From assembly GCF_030709675.1 (NCBI RefSeq), contig NZ_JAUZQD010000010.1, positions 310,001-374,000 on the forward strand: DNA of 64,000 nucleotides, in the 5' to 3' direction. This stretch comes from Symbioplanes lichenis (GTDB lineage: Bacteria > Actinomycetota > Actinomycetes > Mycobacteriales > Micromonosporaceae). The position numbers were made by a program, and so were the translations under genes. Below are positions 31,054 to 39,806 of the stretch, piece after piece (the first letter of the stretch is position 1; each line of letters opens with the position of its first letter). The notes beneath the pieces were generated by a model that searched no databases, had not been told where the DNA came from, and saw only the letters and a list, made by a program, of their open reading frames with translations.

Positions 31054-33192
31054 ATGGACACCATCACCGCGTTCGACCTGCCCGAACGGCTCGCCGCCAA
31101 GGCCGGGCCGGGGCTCATCGCCCGGGACGAGCAGCACTTCGCCACCATGGCCGCGAGCTTGGAGGAGACCGTCGCCGACCTGTCCGAACGGCTGGAACAG
31201 GCCCGCAAGGCGCCGGCCGGCAAGGGACGGCAGGCGGTGGACCGGGACGAGGAGGTGCAACGGCTGACCGCCCGCCTGCGTACGCTGCGTCGTTTCAGTC
31301 TGGATCTCTGCCTGGGCCGCATGGACGGCGCGGACGGCAGTGAGCCCGTCTACATCGGCCGGCTCGGGCTCACCGCGACCGACGGCCGGCGGCTGCTGGT
31401 CGACTGGCGCTCACCGGCGGCGGAGCCGTTCTTCGCCGCGACGCACGCCGACCCGCGCGGGCTGGTGAGCCGGCGCCGCTACCGGTGGACGCGCGGCCGG
31501 ATCACCGACTACTGGGACGAGGTGTTCACCGCGGAGGGGCTCGACGGGCATGCTGCCGCGCTCGACGACCAGTCCGCGTTCGTGGCCGGCCTGGGCAGTT
31601 CCCGCTCGGCCCGCATGCGCGACGTGCTGGGTACGTTGCAGGCCGACCAGGACGCGATCATCCGGGCGGGTTCCGGGGGCGCCCTCGTGGTCGACGGCGG
31701 CCCCGGCACCGGCAAGACGGTCGTCGCCCTGCACCGGACGGCGTATCTGCTCTACTCCGACCCGCGCCTGGGCGAGCGCCGCGGCGGCGTCCTGGTCGTG
31801 GGCCCGCACCAGCCGTACCTCACCTACATCGCCGACGTCCTGCCCAGCCTCGGCGAGGAGGACGTGCAGACGTGCACCCTGCGCGACCTGGTGCCCGAGG
31901 GCGCCTCGACGCGGCCCGAGCCCGATCCGGAGGTGGCGCGGCTCAAGGCGTCCGCCCAGATGGTGCGGGCGATCGAGGCGGCCGTCCGGTTCTACGAGGA
32001 GCCACCGGCCACGGGGATGGCGGTCGAGACGGAGACCGGTGACGTGCGGGTGACGGCGGGCGACTGGGCCGAGGCTTTCGCCGCGCCCGGGCCCGGGACG
32101 CCGCACAACGAGGCTCGCGAGGAGGTGTGGGAGGAGCTGATCGCGATCCTGGCCGACAAGGACGAGGACATCGACCCGGCGGAACTGCGGCGCCACCGGG
32201 AGCTGCGGGTGGCGTTCACCCGGGCGTGGCCGTTACTGACAGCGGCCGACGTGATCGCTGACCTCTGGTCCGTACCGGCTTACTTACGTAAGTGCGCACC
32301 GTGGCTCGGCGCGGATGACGTACGTAAGCTGCAGCGGGCCGATCCGCGGGCCTGGACCACCGCCGATCTGCCGCTGCTCGACGCGGCCCGGCAGCGGCTC
32401 GGAGACCCCGAGGCCGAGCGGCAGAAGCGCCGGCAGACCGCCGCCGTGGCCGCCCACCGCGAGCGCATGGCGACGGTGATCGACGACCTGATCGCCTCCC
32501 ATACGTACGACGACGGGGAGGGACTGATGACGATGCTGCGCCAGGCCGACCTGCAGGACGTGCTGGCGCAGGGCGGCGCGTTGCCGGCCGCGGACCCGGA
32601 CCGGCTCGCGGGCCCGTTCGCGCACGTCGTCGTGGACGAGGCGCAGGAGCTGACCGACGCCGGGTGGCAGATGCTGCTGGCGCGCTGCCCGTCGCGCAGC
32701 TTTACCATCGTGGGCGACCGCGCGCAGGCCCGGCACGGGTTCACCGAGTCGTGGGAGGAGCGGCTGCGGCGGATCGGGCTCGACCGGATCGCGCTGTCGC
32801 GGCTGACGATCAACTATCGGACGCCGTCCGAGGTCATGGACGAAGCCGCGCCGGTCATCCGGGCCGCACTGCCGGACGCCAACGTGCCCACCTCCATCCG
32901 GAGCAGCGGCGTTCCCGTCGCCCGGGGCCGCGTCGCCGAGCTGCCGGCGATCCTCGACACCTGGCTCGCTGCGCACGCCGAGGGCGAGGGCATCGCCTGC
33001 GTGATCGGTGACCCCACGTTCGCGGGGACCGACCGGATCCGGTCGCTGCGGCCCGAGCTGGCCAAGGGACTCGAGTTCGACCTGGTCGTGCTGGTCAACC
33101 CCGGCGATTTCGGTACGGGCGTCGAGGGCGCCGTGGACCGTTACGTCGCCATGACCCGGGCGACCCAGCAGCTGGTGATCCTCACCGGCTGA
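31054..33192 (+). CDS. helR: HelR-type RNA polymerase-associated helicase-like ATPase
   Basis: 712 residues, superfamily 1 HelD/UvrD-like. An N-terminal charged coiled coil (about 20-90), which in HelD proteins enters the RNA polymerase secondary channel, precedes the ATPase. Walker A is GGPGTGKT with Lys221, Walker B is VVDEAQELT, and motif III-VI regions are GDRAQARHGF, TINYRTPSEV and AMTRATQQLV. HelR homologues in Streptomyces remove rifamycins from RNA polymerase and confer resistance. I place the start at ATG 31054: the frame is open further upstream but would run through the RAE and promoter. The RAE upstream supports HelR over a generic HelD. It is convergent with the SARP gene, overlapping it by 11 bases. 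Confidence 0.9.
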   Translation: MDTITAFDLPERLAAKAGPGLIARDEQHFATMAASLEETVADLSERLEQARKAPAGKGRQAVDRDEEVQRLTARLRTLRRFSLDLCLGRMDGADGSEPVYIGRLGLTATDGRRLLVDWRSPAAEPFFAATHADPRGLVSRRRYRWTRGRITDYWDEVFTAEGLDGHAAALDDQSAFVAGLGSSRSARMRDVLGTLQADQDAIIRAGSGGALVVDGGPGTGKTVVALHRTAYLLYSDPRLGERRGGVLVVGPHQPYLTYIADVLPSLGEEDVQTCTLRDLVPEGASTRPEPDPEVARLKASAQMVRAIEAAVRFYEEPPATGMAVETETGDVRVTAGDWAEAFAAPGPGTPHNEAREEVWEELIAILADKDEDIDPAELRRHRELRVAFTRAWPLLTAADVIADLWSVPAYLRKCAPWLGADDVRKLQRADPRAWTTADLPLLDAARQRLGDPEAERQKRRQTAAVAAHRERMATVIDDLIASHTYDDGEGLMTMLRQADLQDVLAQGGALPAADPDRLAGPFAHVVVDEAQELTDAGWQMLLARCPSRSFTIVGDRAQARHGFTESWEERLRRIGLDRIALSRLTINYRTPSEVMDEAAPVIRAALPDANVPTSIRSSGVPVARGRVAELPAILDTWLAAHAEGEGIACVIGDPTFAGTDRIRSLRPELAKGLEFDLVVLVNPGDFGTGVEGAVDRYVAMTRATQQLVILTG

Positions 33193-36139
33193 GGCCCAGG
33201 GTTGTCCACAAGTGGTCAGCCGCCCGAGTGTGCGTGCCCGCGGCGGCCGGCTCGGCCAGGGCCCGCGCGGCGGCGGCCAGTCCCGCGTGGGCGCGCGCCT
33301 GCTCGTACCGGTCGCCGGTCGCGACGGCGAGCGTGAGCGCCGCTCGGTGCCGGTTGCGCGCCTCCGCCGGGCGGTCCGTGGCCGTCAGCACCTCGCCGAG
33401 GCTGTTGGTCGCCCGGGCCTCCCCGGACCGCTCGCCGATCCCGTGCAGGATCGCGACCGCCTCGCGCAGGCAGCCCGCGTCGTGGGTCACCGACCCGATC
33501 CCGTCCAGCGCGAGGGCCTCACCAGCCCTTTCACTGGTACGCCGGAAGAGCCGCAGGGCCTCGCGATGCCACCGCTCCGCCTCCTCGTCGGAGCCCTGCG
33601 CGCGGGCGACATGGCCGAGACTGATCAGCGCGTACCCCTCGCCGGGACCGTCCGCGATCCGGCGGCAGATCCGGATCGCCGCCCGGAGGTGCCGCGCCGC
33701 CTCGTCGTGGCGGCCCTGGCGCTGGTAGACCTGGCCGAGGTTGCCGAGCGCGCGGGCCTCACCGGCGCTGTCACCCGCGTGCCGGCACAGTTCCAGGGCT
33801 TGCTCCAGCCGGCGGGCCGCGTCGGCGTAGCGGCCCTGACCCTGGTCGATGTGGCCGAGGTTGCCGAGCGCGCGGGCCTCCACGGCGCTGTCCCCGCAGG
33901 ACCGGGCCAGCTCGACCGCCCGGCGCAGCAGATCGGCGGCCGGCTCGTAGTGCCCCTGCTGCACCTCGGCCACGGCCATGTTGGTCAGCAGGTGCGCCTC
34001 CGCGGCCGGGTCACCGAGCTGCTGCGCGGCTTGGAGGGCGTACGCGTGCATGGTCGTCGCCTCGGCGTGGTGCCCAGCACTCTCCAGGTAGCGCAGCAGG
34101 GTGATCGTGAGCCGGACGGCGTGCCGGGGGCGGGTCGTGGCGCAGTGGGCGACGAGAGCGACGAGGTTGGCGCGCTCGGCGTCCAACCAGGACAGTGCTG
34201 CCTCGGCGCTGCCGATCAGGGGGAGGGCCGTCGCCGGGCGGGCCAGGGCGTCGCGGCGATGGCGTTCGGCGGGGTGCAGGACGTCCATGGCGGCGCCGGC
34301 GGTGAACAGCCACGCGTCGGCCAGCCGGTCCAGTGCGCGTCCGTCGTCGGCGTTTCGGTGGTCTGCGGTCTCTTGGTCTGTTGCCAGCTCACGCGCGTAG
34401 GCGCGGAGCAGGTCGTGCTGGGTGTATCTGTCGGGGGCGGTCTGCTGCACCAGATGGGCCCGGGACAGCGTTGTCAGCAGCCGGCGGGCCTCCGTCACGC
34501 TGGTGTCGAGCAGGGCGGCGACGGCGTGGTCGTCGAAGTCGGCGCCGGGGTGCAGCCCGACCAGCCGGAAGGCGCGTGCCGCCGCCGGGGTGAGCTGCTG
34601 GTAGGACCAGGAGAACACCGCGCGGACACCCGTGCGCGGGTCGCCGCCGGCCGCCAGCAGGTCCAGCCGGCGTGCTTCGTCGGCGAGCTCGGCGACCAGG
34701 GCGGCCAGGGGCACGTCGGGGCGCGCCGCGGCCAGCTCGGCGGCCACGCGCAACGCCAGCGGCAGGCACGCGCACCGGGCGATCAGGTCGGCCGCGGCTG
34801 CCCGGTCGGCGTTCACCCGGTCGCCGATCAGCCGGCGCAACAGGCTCATCGCGTCGTCGGCGGGCAGCAGCCGCAGGTCGAGCCGGCGGGCGCCGTCCCG
34901 GGCGACCAGTCCTGGAAGCGTGTCCCGGCTGGTCACCAGAACGACGCACGACGCGGTTCCGGGCAACAGCGGGCGCACCTGATCGACGGTTGCGGCGTTG
35001 TCCAGCACCAGCAGCATGTGCCGGCCGTCGAGCAGGCTCCGGTAGCGCGCGGCCCGCTCGTCCAGGTCGGCCGGGACGTCGGCGCCGGGCACGCCGAGCG
35101 CGCGGAGGAACCGGGCCAGGGCCTCGCCGGGCGGCATCGGGCGCTCCACGTCGTACCCCCGGAGATTGACGTAGAGCTGACCGTCCGGGAAACCGTTACG
35201 CACCCGGTGCGCCCAGTGGACGGCGAGCGCGGTTTTGCCCACGCCGGCCGTGCCCGCGACGACGGAGACGGGCGATCCGGATTCGAGGAGTTTGTCGAGG
35301 ACGGCCAGCTCCTCGTCGCGACCGGTGAAGGCGGGGACGTCGGCGGGCAGCTGGGCGGGCGTTTCGCGTACGCGGGAAGGGGTGGGGTTGCTGGTCTCGC
35401 GCAGCACCGTCTCGTGCGCCGCGACGAGCTCGGGGCCGGGATCGACGCCCAGCTCGTCGGCGAGCCGGCGGCGAGCCTCGTGGAAAGCGGCGAACGCCTC
35501 CGCCCGCCGGCCGGCCGCCGCGAGGGCCCGGATCAGGCGCGCCTGGCCGGCCTCGTCCAGCGGCTGCTCGTTCGCCGCCTCCTGCAACGCTGGAAGCGCT
35601 TCCCGGGCCTGACCCAGGGCGATCAGCAGCTCGCCGTAACGCCCGAGCGCGGCGCGATGCTCCTCGCGCAGGGCCAGAACTTTCGGGTGCTGCGCCAGCA
35701 TGGGTACGTCCAGCAGCGGCGCGCCGGTCCACTCGGCGAGCGCCTCGGCGTGCAGCGCGGCGGCGGCCCGGTCGTCGCCCCGGTGCTGGGCCTCGGTCGC
35801 CTCGGCCAGCAGGCGGCGGAAACGAAGCAGGTCGAGGCCGTCGGCGCCCGGCCGCAACGCGTAGCCGTCGCCGATGTGCGGGAGCACCTCGCTGCGCGAG
35901 CGGGGCGGGCGGTTCGGTTCGAGCAGCCGGCGCAGACGCTTGACGTGGGTCTGGATGACGTTGGCGGCGGAGGGCGGCGGGTGGTCGCCCCAGAGCGAGT
36001 CGACCAGCTCGGGCTGCGTGACGGGCCGGCCGGTGGCGAGCGCGAGGAGGCCGAGGAGGGCCCGCTGCCCGGGCGAGGTCAGGTCGACCGGGCCGTCGCC
36101 GGCCCACACCCGGACCGGGCCCAGCACCTGGATCCGCAC
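33182..36139 (-). CDS. AfsR/SARP-family regulator with NB-ARC and TPR domains
   Basis: 985 residues from GTG 36139 (RIQVLGPVRVW is the usual SARP N-terminus); upstream codons in frame are not typical. OmpR-type winged helix (about 1-95), bacterial transcriptional activation domain (100-245), NB-ARC ATPase (about 262-520) with P-loop GTAGVGKT, then a helical region and TPR repeats (about 680-980, repeated ALGNLGHIDQGQGRYADAAR-type units). Large SARPs of this AfsR kind integrate ATP binding to activate secondary-metabolite or developmental genes. No biosynthetic cluster is visible nearby, so targets are unknown. The palindrome GGAAGCGCTTCC inside the frame may be chance. Confidence 0.93.
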   Translation of the reverse strand: MRIQVLGPVRVWAGDGPVDLTSPGQRALLGLLALATGRPVTQPELVDSLWGDHPPPSAANVIQTHVKRLRRLLEPNRPPRSRSEVLPHIGDGYALRPGADGLDLLRFRRLLAEATEAQHRGDDRAAAALHAEALAEWTGAPLLDVPMLAQHPKVLALREEHRAALGRYGELLIALGQAREALPALQEAANEQPLDEAGQARLIRALAAAGRRAEAFAAFHEARRRLADELGVDPGPELVAAHETVLRETSNPTPSRVRETPAQLPADVPAFTGRDEELAVLDKLLESGSPVSVVAGTAGVGKTALAVHWAHRVRNGFPDGQLYVNLRGYDVERPMPPGEALARFLRALGVPGADVPADLDERAARYRSLLDGRHMLLVLDNAATVDQVRPLLPGTASCVVLVTSRDTLPGLVARDGARRLDLRLLPADDAMSLLRRLIGDRVNADRAAAADLIARCACLPLALRVAAELAAARPDVPLAALVAELADEARRLDLLAAGGDPRTGVRAVFSWSYQQLTPAAARAFRLVGLHPGADFDDHAVAALLDTSVTEARRLLTTLSRAHLVQQTAPDRYTQHDLLRAYARELATDQETADHRNADDGRALDRLADAWLFTAGAAMDVLHPAERHRRDALARPATALPLIGSAEAALSWLDAERANLVALVAHCATTRPRHAVRLTITLLRYLESAGHHAEATTMHAYALQAAQQLGDPAAEAHLLTNMAVAEVQQGHYEPAADLLRRAVELARSCGDSAVEARALGNLGHIDQGQGRYADAARRLEQALELCRHAGDSAGEARALGNLGQVYQRQGRHDEAARHLRAAIRICRRIADGPGEGYALISLGHVARAQGSDEEAERWHREALRLFRRTSERAGEALALDGIGSVTHDAGCLREAVAILHGIGERSGEARATNSLGEVLTATDRPAEARNRHRAALTLAVATGDRYEQARAHAGLAAAARALAEPAAAGTHTRAADHLWTTLGLSR

Positions 36140-36261
36140 CTGCGCACCCCCGGGCGTCGTCCAGTCGCCGTCCAGTGCGCGTCCAGTGCGGCGCACCACT
36201 CTGCTCCCGGAAACCCTAAATCGAACAAAAGCAATATCACAAGAACGGGGAGGGTCCGCCC

Positions 36262-36729
36262 GTGCTCCACACCGTCGTCGCTGCCCTCGTATTCGCGCCC
36301 GCCGCCCTCGCGTCCGTGCCGGTGGCCGGCATCGCAGCGCCCGCGTCCGCCGTCGCAGCAACCGCTTCCGTTGCCGCGGCGCCTGCTTCCGTTGCCGCGG
36401 TGCCGGCGGAATATGCGTGCCAGGTCGAGTACGAGATGTTCCGGAATTCTGGCGGCTTCCAGTCGAACATCACCATCACCAACACGGGCGAAGCCACGAT
36501 CAAGACGTGGACGCTGTACTTCGTCCTCCCCGCCGGCCAGCGCCTCGTCGAGGGCTGGAACGCCGACTGGACGACCAAGGACCAGGCGCTGACCGCGGTG
36601 AGCCTCGACTACAACAGCGAGGTCGTCAAGGGCGCCCAGGCGTTCCCGCAATTCCGGGGCACAGGAACCGATTCCAGCACCGAGCCCGCCGAGTTCTTCA
36701 TCAACGGCGTCCGCTGTTCGGTGCGTTAG
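36262..36729 (+). CDS. secreted free-standing CBM2-like carbohydrate-binding protein
   Basis: 155 residues from GTG 36262 (gggagg upstream). A signal peptide is followed by an Ala/Val/Ser-rich segment with repeated PASVAA units. A single CBM2-type module follows (about 52-155): CQVEYEMFRNSGGFQSNITI, TNTGEATIKTWTLYF, LPAGQRLVEGWNADW, and a terminal Cys that should pair with the first. CBM2 modules bind cellulose, chitin or xylan through surface Trp. No catalytic domain is attached, which is unusual for CBM2. It is divergent from the SARP gene, which might regulate it. The 12-mer GGAACCGATTCC occurs at 36664. Confidence 0.82.
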   Translation: MLHTVVAALVFAPAALASVPVAGIAAPASAVAATASVAAAPASVAAVPAEYACQVEYEMFRNSGGFQSNITITNTGEATIKTWTLYFVLPAGQRLVEGWNADWTTKDQALTAVSLDYNSEVVKGAQAFPQFRGTGTDSSTEPAEFFINGVRCSVR

Positions 36730-36742
36730 AAAACGCGCGGCC

Positions 36743-36845
36743 GGAGCACTCTGCGCGTGGGGGTGTGGTCGGGGTGCTTCACGCGGCGGGCGGTGCGGTC
36801 GGAGCGCTCCGCGCAGTGGGGGTGCGGTCGGGGTGCTTCGCGCGG
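36743..36845 (+). repeat. two imperfect 44-45-bp direct repeats
   Basis: 36743-36786 and 36801-36845 share ggagc.ctc.gcgc, then gtgggggtg.ggtcggggtgcttc and cgcgg, with a few substitutions. They lie between the CBM2 gene and a decayed regulator and appear non-coding. Confidence 0.7.
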
Positions 36846-36914
36846 TCGCTTCGAGGCCTCGCGCTATGGCGGACTCTGCGGGCGACTCGGGACGGTATGT
36901 GCTAAGAGGTGTCT

Positions 36915-37265
36915 CCGGCGCTGCGCCCAGTGCACCGCGAGCGCGGTCTTCCCGATCCCGCCGGTGCCCGTGACGACGGCGAGATTCCCGGCGCCGAGCG
37001 CGGAGTCCAGCGTCTCCAGCTTCCGCTCGCGGCCGATGAAATGCGCGGTGCCGGCCGGCAACTGGGCGGGCCCGGACCCGGTGCCGAAGCCGATTCCGGG
37101 GCCGATCGCGGGAATGGCCCCGGATCCAGGCGCCGGTGGCGGCACGACGGTCCGGGCGAGAGCGGACGATAGTAGCGGCCCGGCGCCGGGGTCGTCCTCG
37201 GCCAACGGCCGCAGAACACGCGCCAGCTCCTCGTAGCGTCCGAGCGCCATGGTTTCTTCCCGGAC
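36915..37265 (-). pseudogene. SARP/NB-ARC regulator remnant, fragment A (reverse orientation)
   Basis: Read on the minus strand, this begins REETMALGRYEELARVLRPL, which matches the end of the SARP activation domain. It then jumps to PAQLPAGTAHFIGRE and the P-loop GTGGIGKTALAVHWAQRR, at which point homology stops. The DNA-binding domain, part of the activation domain and everything past the P-loop are missing from this strand. The next part of the same protein lies on the opposite strand at 37251-37371. It is therefore a decayed gene that has suffered an inversion. It is distinct from the intact SARP at 33182-36139. Confidence 0.72.
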
Positions 37266-37371
37266 GGGCAGCTCACGTCGACCTGCGCGGATACGATCCC
37301 GCCCGGCCCCGCACCCCGGACGACGCGCTGGCCGGCTTCCTGTCGGCGCTCGGTGTGCCGGTCGCTCGAGG
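37251..37371 (+). pseudogene. SARP/NB-ARC regulator remnant, fragment B (forward orientation)
   Basis: Read on the plus strand this encodes GFFPDGQL, then after a one-base deletion (near 37274) HVDLRGYDPARPRTPDDALA and GFLSALGVP. In the intact SARP the equivalent stretch (GFPDGQLYVNLRGYD) directly follows the P-loop and HWA motif where fragment A ends. Its first 15 bases (GGTTTCTTCCCGGAC) double as the reverse complement of the fragment A start. Non-functional. Confidence 0.72.
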
Positions 37372-37423
37372 ACTGCCGGCGACTACTACGTGCGGGTGGT
37401 GCCGTTCCGCTCCTCGACCTGCC

Positions 37424-37483
37424 GAAGCAGGATTCGACCGGCTGAAGCAAGATCCGACTGGCTGACGGAAGACTTGACCGGGT
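37424..37483 (+). repeat. three tandem imperfect 20-bp repeats
   Basis: Units at 37424-37443, 37444-37463 and 37464-37483 follow the pattern gaagcaggattcgaccggct, with 3-6 changes in the later copies. They are non-coding, between the regulator remnant and a terminator. Confidence 0.75.
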
Positions 37484-37493
37484 GAACGGGGGA

Positions 37494-37529
37494 CGAGCCC
37501 GCCCCGGCGACATCGCCCGGGCGGGCTCG
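37494..37529 (-). terminator. terminator of the DUF4394 gene
   Basis: CGAGCCCGCCC (37494-37504) pairs exactly with GGGCGGGCTCG (37519-37529) around a 14-base loop, 14 bases past the DUF4394 stop on the minus strand. Confidence 0.75.
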
Positions 37530-37542
37530 GTTGAACGATAGG

Positions 37543-38397
37543 TCAGTAGCCGGTCAAGGACAGGGCCAGGTCGGACACCGCGAGCGGGAACTCGCCGACG
37601 AGGGACGCCTCGCCGGTGAGGAGGTTGATGCTGTAGAGGCTGTTGAAGCCGCCGTAGGGGACGAAGACCGCGTACGCCGTCGCCGTGGTGGTCTTGCCGT
37701 TGACCAGGGTGCTGAAGATGTCGAGGCCGGCGTTCGGGCCGGCGTCGACGCCCAGGGCGCCGGTCGCCGCCAGGGTGCCGTTGTTGGCCGGGGACTGGAT
37801 GACCACCTGGTCGAGGGTGGTGTTGAGGTCGAACAGGGTGGTGGCGGTGTCGGCGTTGAGGTCGTTGTTGGTGTACGCGGCCGCGGTCACCCCGGTGGTC
37901 GTACCGGACGTGGGCGGGCTCGTGAAGGTGGGATCGATGACTGTCGTGCCGTCGTCGAGGTTGTGGCGCAGGTTCTGACCGGTGTCGCTGATGATGCGCA
38001 GCCGGTTGGCCGCGGGGTTGAAGTCGATGTCGAAGTTGGTGCCGGTGAGCGTGGCGGCCAGCTGCGAGACCTTGGTCAGCGCGCCGGCGTTGGTGATCGA
38101 GATCGTGTAGATGCCGCCCTTGTTGCCGACGCCGTAGAGCTGGCCGTCCTGGACCCGGAAGTCGAGCCCGATCAGCGTGGTGTCGGTGATCAGCCCGGTC
38201 ACGTTGCGGACCCAGTCGAGCTCGTCGGGCTTGTCGACGGTGAAGGTGGACAGCTGCTTGCCGTTGGCCATGATCGCGTACGCCCGGAGCCCCGTCCCGC
38301 CGGCCGAGCTGCTCTGCGCCGTGCCGGCCACGACGCCCGCCGTGGTGAGGACGAGCGCGCCGACGGTGGCGGCGATACGCCTGATTCTGCTGGTCAT
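37543..38397 (-). CDS. secreted DUF4394 protein
   Basis: 284 residues with a signal peptide (cleavage near SSAGG, about 33). The DUF4394 propeller-like domain shows LRAYAIMANGKQLSTFTVDK, LIGLDFRVQDGQLYGVGNKG, FDIDFNPAANRLRIISDTGQ and a C-terminal LYSINLLTGEASLVGEF. Family members occur in secreted or surface proteins of unknown role. Asn/Thr-rich, no Cys in the mature part. It stands alone between its own terminator and a divergent sugar-uptake operon. Confidence 0.9.
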   Translation of the reverse strand: MTSRIRRIAATVGALVLTTAGVVAGTAQSSSAGGTGLRAYAIMANGKQLSTFTVDKPDELDWVRNVTGLITDTTLIGLDFRVQDGQLYGVGNKGGIYTISITNAGALTKVSQLAATLTGTNFDIDFNPAANRLRIISDTGQNLRHNLDDGTTVIDPTFTSPPTSGTTTGVTAAAYTNNDLNADTATTLFDLNTTLDQVVIQSPANNGTLAATGALGVDAGPNAGLDIFSTLVNGKTTTATAYAVFVPYGGFNSLYSINLLTGEASLVGEFPLAVSDLALSLTGY

Positions 38398-38526
38398 GTC
38401 CGTGTCCCTCCCAAAGGTGTGACCTCACGGTGGCAGGGCCCACGGGACGCCGACTGGTTCCACACTGGACGCCGGACACGTCCGACATAGGGGGAGAGCG
38501 GTGCCCTCGCAGCCGCCGAAGCCGCG

Positions 38527-38556
38527 TTGACACGCTTCGCGAGGCGGTCGTAACTT
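38527..38556 (+). promoter_or_regulatory. candidate promoter of the galM-ABC operon
   Basis: TTGACA (38527-38532) is a perfect -35 box, and TAACTT (38551-38556) follows after 18 bases. The transcript would have a leader of about 75 bases before galM. In the same 239-base gap CGGAC-AC-GTCCG (38473-38484) is a possible operator. Confidence 0.45.
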
Positions 38557-38636
38557 CGGGGACACGATTGCGATCCGGGGTGCGGCACCGCCCCCTGGCA
38601 GGCAGTGCGGCATCCGCCGGAAGAAGGCGATGCGCC

Positions 38637-39806
38637 ATGTCAACACGACTCACCGGTGCCCGGCTGGGTGCCGTCGTGCTTCTGATCGCCGGCCTCGGCG
38701 TGGCCGGCCCGTCGACTTCCTACGCCGCCGCGGCCCCCTCGATCACCCGGGAAGCCTGGGGTACGACGACCGGGGGCGAGGCCGTCGACCGGTACACCCT
38801 GGTCAACAACGGGCTGCGGGTGCGCATCCTCACGTACGGCGGGATCCTCCAGAGCATCGAGGCGCCCGACCGCCACGGCAAGCGGGCCGACGTGGCCCTG
38901 GGCTTCGGGAACTTGGCCGATTACGAGGCGAAGAGCCCGTACTTCGGCTGCATCACCGGGCGGTACGCCAACCGTATCGCCCAGGGGACGTTCGTCCTCG
39001 ACGGCGTGACCTATCACCTGCCGGTCAACGACGGGCCCAACAGCCTGCACGGCGGCACCACCGGCTTCGACAAGCGCGTGTGGAAGGCGACGCCCGCGAG
39101 CACCGGCAACACCGTCTCGCTGCGGCTGGAGTTCACGAGCCCGGACGGCGACCAGGGCTACCCCGGGGCGCTGACGACCGTGGTCACGTACACGCTGACC
39201 CGCGGGCACGAGATCCGGATGGACTACCGGGCGACGACCACCGAGCCGACCGTGGTCAATCTGACCAACCACGCGTACTGGAACCTCGCCGGCGAGGGGG
39301 CCGGCACGATCGACACCACGCGGCTGCGGATCAACGCGAGCCGGTACACGCCGGTCGACGCCACGCTGATCCCCACGGGAGCCGTCGACCCGGTCGCCCG
39401 GACCCCGATGGACTTCCGGAAGGCTACGGCGATCGGGGAGCGCAACCGGTCCGGGTTCGCGCAACTGGTGATCGGCCGCGGCTACGACCACAACTGGGTG
39501 CTGGACCGGCGCGACGCGTCGTACCGGAAGCTCGAGGTCGCGGCGCAAGCCACCGATCCGCGCAGCGGGCGGCAGCTGACCGTGCTGACCACCGAGCCGG
39601 GCCTGCAGTTCTACGCCGGGAACTTCCTCGACGGCACGCTGACCGGCAAGAGCGGCCGGATGTACCGGCAGGGCGACGGCTTCGCGCTGGAGACCCAGCA
39701 CTATCCGGACTCGCCGAACCAGGCGACCTTCCCGTCGACCGTGCTGCGGCCGGGGGAGACCTATCGCACGACCACCGTCTATCGGCTGGGGGTGAGCCAT
39801 GGATGA
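38637..39806 (+). CDS. galM: secreted aldose 1-epimerase (mutarotase)
   Basis: 389 residues starting at ATG 38637 after gaaggcg. A signal peptide (cleavage near SYAAA, about 30) makes it extracellular, unlike the cytoplasmic GalM of enteric bacteria. Catalytic residues: His in NHAYWNLAG (general acid), the substrate His in NSLHGG, and Glu in ETQHYPDSPN (general base). It interconverts alpha and beta anomers of galactose, glucose or similar sugars. It is the first gene of a sugar-transport operon and overlaps the binding-protein gene by 8 bases, so it probably supplies the anomer that the transporter binds. Confidence 0.95.
   Translation: MSTRLTGARLGAVVLLIAGLGVAGPSTSYAAAAPSITREAWGTTTGGEAVDRYTLVNNGLRVRILTYGGILQSIEAPDRHGKRADVALGFGNLADYEAKSPYFGCITGRYANRIAQGTFVLDGVTYHLPVNDGPNSLHGGTTGFDKRVWKATPASTGNTVSLRLEFTSPDGDQGYPGALTTVVTYTLTRGHEIRMDYRATTTEPTVVNLTNHAYWNLAGEGAGTIDTTRLRINASRYTPVDATLIPTGAVDPVARTPMDFRKATAIGERNRSGFAQLVIGRGYDHNWVLDRRDASYRKLEVAAQATDPRSGRQLTVLTTEPGLQFYAGNFLDGTLTGKSGRMYRQGDGFALETQHYPDSPNQATFPSTVLRPGETYRTTTVYRLGVSHG

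Noticed and set aside
35587..35601. Palindrome GGAAGCGCTTCC, similar to cellulose-regulator boxes
   Set aside because: Inside the SARP coding sequence, far from any promoter; the flanks do not match the CebR consensus TGGGAGCGCTCCCA.
33212..36592. An 1126-codon plus-strand frame opposite the SARP regulator
   Set aside because: No domain, biased composition; the SARP reading is complete from DNA-binding domain to TPRs.
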